Source of the DNA: FEN-1297 sp964498065
Lineage (GTDB): Bacteria; Bacteroidota; Ignavibacteria; Ignavibacteriales; Ignavibacteriaceae
DNA: 7,229 nucleotides
Assembly: GCA_964498065.1 (NCBI GenBank)
Contig: CAZCFZ010000147.1
Coordinates: 1-7,229, forward strand
Direction of reading: 5' to 3'
Shown: positions 5,422 through 7,229 of the stretch, one piece after another
How positions within the stretch are numbered: the first letter of the stretch is position 1
How the letters are laid out: every line of letters starts with the position of its first letter
Notes under the pieces: generated by a model
Seen by the model: the letters and a program-made list of their open reading frames with translations, nothing else
Told to the model about the DNA's origin: nothing
The model's database searches: none
Translations under genes and position numbers: made by a program

Positions 5422-6155
5422 TGTCTGAATGGTTTGAAGATTGGTTTAATACCAAAGAATATTTGAATGTATACCGGCATAGAAACGAACAAGATGCCAA
5501 AAAGCTTGTTGATTTAATTTTACAAAATGTTAATATTCCTGCCGGCAGTAAGGTTTTAGACATGGCTTGCGGAACAGGCCGGCATTCTGTTATATTTTCA
5601 AAAAAAGGCTTTCAAGTAACTGCTGTAGATTTAAGTAAAAATTTACTTAAAATAGCTAAAGATTCTGCCGAAGAAGCAGGTTTAAAAATAAATTTTGTAC
5701 ATTCCGATTTGCGGTCGTTTTGCGTAACATCAAAATTTAATCTCGCTGTAAATCTTTTTACCAGCTTTGGATATTTTGAAGATGAGTGCGATAACTTCAA
5801 AATATTGGAAAATGCTTACAATCTCCTTTTTGAAAACGGATATTTTGTTATAGATTTTTTTAACAAAAGATATATTGAAAATAATTTAATTCCTGAATCT
5901 GCAGATACGGTTTTTGATAAGAAGATTATTCAAAAAAGAAGTATTGAAGGTAACCGGGTAGAAAAGCAGATTATAATCAAACGGAACGGAAGTGAGAAAC
6001 TTTTTCACGAGTCTGTGAGATTGTACTGTAAAGATGAATTGTTTAATGCTTTAAAATCTAAAGGTTTTAAAATTAGAAAATTTTTTGGTGATTCCAGTGG
6101 AAAATCATTTGACTTAGAAAGTTCACCGAGAATTATTATTATAGCTCAGAAATGA
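5421..6155 (+). CDS. Class I SAM-dependent methyltransferase, substrate unknown
   Basis: This 244-residue cytoplasmic protein has the Rossmann-type methyltransferase core. Motif I is VLDMACGTGRH (45-55). The acidic end of strand 2 is Asp-70 in TAVDLS, which would bind the SAM ribose. HSDLRSF (94-100) fits motif II and NLFTSFGYF (111-119) fits the strand-4 region, followed by GYFVIDFFN (140-148). The C-terminal third (about 165-244) is a strand-rich cap ending in SPRIIIIAQK. This architecture resembles small-molecule methyltransferases of the Methyltransf_25 type more than rRNA or DNA enzymes, as there is no NPPY-like motif. Translation is coupled at both ends: one shared base with recR and an ATGA overlap with the next gene. 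Context does not name a substrate. Confidence 0.88.
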   Translation: MSEWFEDWFNTKEYLNVYRHRNEQDAKKLVDLILQNVNIPAGSKVLDMACGTGRHSVIFSKKGFQVTAVDLSKNLLKIAKDSAEEAGLKINFVHSDLRSFCVTSKFNLAVNLFTSFGYFEDECDNFKILENAYNLLFENGYFVIDFFNKRYIENNLIPESADTVFDKKIIQKRSIEGNRVEKQIIIKRNGSEKLFHESVRLYCKDELFNALKSKGFKIRKFFGDSSGKSFDLESSPRIIIIAQK

Positions 6156-6727
6156 AGCTGTTTTTTTTAATTACATTAGCAGTACTATTTAACGGCTGCA
6201 ATTTATTCTCAACAAGGAGTGCCGAACCTCCATCTCAGCCGCGGGCGGACTATCAGCAGCCGGTTACGCCTGATGCCTTAATTTCAAATCTTGTAAATTC
6301 CTTGAAAGATAAAAATGTGGAAAATTATATTTCCTGTTTAGCCGATTATTCTTTCACTAAAAGAGTTTTTACATTTTCAGCATCCAGCGGAGCTATATCC
6401 CAGTTCCCTTCGCTTTCGGAAAACTGGGGGATTAAAAATGAGGAACAGTATTTTAATAATATGATATCAAAAGTACCTCAAGGTGTTCCGGTAACACTAA
6501 CTCTTACAAATGAATCGTACAGCCCTCAGGGCGACAGCCTGGTATATACAGCTTCATACAATTTAAATGTTCCGACAAACGATCCCAGTTTACCCGAGAA
6601 TTATCAAGGTGATTTAAGGTTTAATATGATTCGAGATTCAAGGGCAATATGGAGTATATATTACTGGCAGGATTCTAAAAACAGCAGTCAGCCAAGCTGG
6701 AGCGAATTAAAAGGGAGGACTTATTAA
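6152..6727 (+). CDS. Putative lipoprotein with NTF2-like pattern, first of a pair
   Basis: I do not recognise a named family. The 191-residue protein begins with a lipoprotein-type signal: MK, a hydrophobic run (3-13) and FNGC with Cys-16. The lipobox is loose, because Phe and Asn precede Gly-Cys. A Ser/Pro/Gln-rich linker (about 20-40) follows. The domain from 40 to 175 has a helix (DALISNLVNSLKDKNVENYI, 41-60), then NWGIKNEEQYF (91-101) and several amphipathic strands ending in W167-x4-W172. That order of helix, then strands, is what NTF2-like/SnoaL-like domains show. The gene overlaps the methyltransferase by 4 nt and is followed by a shorter protein with the same WG...E and W-x4-W landmarks. 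It is probably membrane-anchored and facing the periplasm. NTF2-like is inference from pattern only. Confidence 0.8.
   Translation: MKLFFLITLAVLFNGCNLFSTRSAEPPSQPRADYQQPVTPDALISNLVNSLKDKNVENYISCLADYSFTKRVFTFSASSGAISQFPSLSENWGIKNEEQYFNNMISKVPQGVPVTLTLTNESYSPQGDSLVYTASYNLNVPTNDPSLPENYQGDLRFNMIRDSRAIWSIYYWQDSKNSSQPSWSELKGRTY
6713..6719 (+). promoter_or_regulatory. Ribosome binding site pointing to an ATT start
   Basis: GGGAGGA lies in the last codons of the first lipoprotein gene. It ends 3 nt before an ATT at 6723 (GGAGG core plus 4 nt), and is 19 nt from the first canonical start codon in frame (TTG 6738), which is too far for normal initiation. Confidence 0.5.
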
Positions 6728-7229
6728 AACGATAGTTTTGATCTCCGTTATAATTCTTTTGTTTGCCGGATGCAGAAATCCTTTTGCACCGGCATTTGAT
6801 GCTGAAGCAAATAGTTCTTCCGCTGCTCTTGCCGATCAAAAAACTATTGACGGAGTTTTTCAAAACTTTAAATATGCATACACATTTAAAGATACAAGTA
6901 TTTACGGTCAGTTAATAAGCAGCGATTTTATCTTTACTTATCATGATTATGATCAGGGTATAGATGTTTCTTGGGGCAGAGACGATGAAATGAAGACAAC
7001 TTACGGGTTATTTCAAAATTCGCAAAATCTAAACCTTATATGGAATAATATAGTTTTATCCTCGGTAGATTCTACTACTGCAAATATTGTCCGCGGATTT
7101 AATTTAACTATAACATTTAGTCCGACTGATATTCCGAGGTTAGACGGAAGAGTGAACATGACTTTGAGGAAAGATCCTGCCACTCAAAAGTGGCTGATTA
7201 CAAGATGGATAGACGAATCAAATTTTTAA
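6723..7229 (+). CDS. Putative small lipoprotein with NTF2-like pattern, second of a pair; likely ATT start
   Basis: No named family is recognised. Read from ATT at 6723, the protein has 168 residues and a proper lipoprotein signal: MKTIVLISVIILLFAGC with Cys-17, then NPFAP and a Ser/Ala linker. The next in-frame starts are ATA at 6732 and TTG at 6738. The TTG form (163 residues) loses the positive charge at the N-terminus and lies 19 nt from the ribosome site. The frame is closed upstream by TAA at 6708. The stop of the previous gene overlaps the ATT (ATTAA), so coupled initiation is plausible. The domain has a helix (GVFQNFKYAYTFKD, about 44-57), WGRDDE (84-89), strands and W157-LITR-W162. 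These landmarks match the upstream lipoprotein, so the two look like diverged paralogues. The gene ends at the window edge with TAA. Conservative annotation would start at 6738. Confidence 0.78.
   Translation: MKTIVLISVIILLFAGCRNPFAPAFDAEANSSSAALADQKTIDGVFQNFKYAYTFKDTSIYGQLISSDFIFTYHDYDQGIDVSWGRDDEMKTTYGLFQNSQNLNLIWNNIVLSSVDSTTANIVRGFNLTITFSPTDIPRLDGRVNMTLRKDPATQKWLITRWIDESNF

Noticed and set aside
5136..5492. A minus-strand frame of 118 codons across recR and the methyltransferase start
   Set aside because: It is antisense to the conserved Toprim region of recR and has no recognisable protein pattern.
5612..5800. A minus-strand frame opposite the methyltransferase
   Set aside because: It is a shadow of the SAM-binding core, without start signals.
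6675..6863. A minus-strand frame across the junction of the two lipoprotein genes
   Set aside because: It is antisense to two coupled genes and has an unlikely composition with no ribosome site.

Overview
The window is AT-rich bacterial DNA, densely packed with genes and without insertion sequences, CRISPR arrays, tRNAs or rRNAs. Shine-Dalgarno sites are clear, TTG starts are frequent, PurS and PurQ are separate small subunits, and the tatA genes are small. This would fit the Ignavibacteria/Chlorobi side of the Bacteroidota group better than typical Bacteroidetes, which usually carry one long PurL. The lineage is inference only; no marker gene here settles it.

Two gene sets diverge from an intergenic region at about 4363-4495. 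Leftward, in transcription order, they are a degenerate SAICAR-synthetase (PurC)-like gene, psd, pssA, purS, purQ and three tandem tatA paralogues. A rho-independent terminator follows, and then the 5' part of gatA, which runs off the left edge. Psd and PssA are consecutive enzymes of phosphatidylethanolamine synthesis. PurS and PurQ are two subunits of FGAM synthase. The TatA proteins are pore components of twin-arginine export; no tatC is present. Most junctions are 3-17 nt gaps or 4-nt overlaps, so this looks like one long operon of unrelated housekeeping functions, possibly with an internal promoter before the second tatA.

Rightward are ybaB/ebfC and recR (the classic recombination-repair pair), then a class I SAM-dependent methyltransferase and two small lipoproteins. 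Every junction is an overlap or a 2-nt gap. The two lipoproteins look like diverged tandem paralogues with an NTF2-like pattern.

The most unusual items are: (1) the PurC-like protein, which keeps the PurC fold pattern and length but has lost every catalytic signature I can check, and whose true start is probably a TTG at 4362 behind a good sigma70-type promoter; (2) a triple tatA array in which one copy has Lys where its sisters have Glu in the membrane helix; (3) the last lipoprotein gene, which seems to need an ATT start at 6723; (4) gatA, which begins only about 30 nt after a strong terminator.
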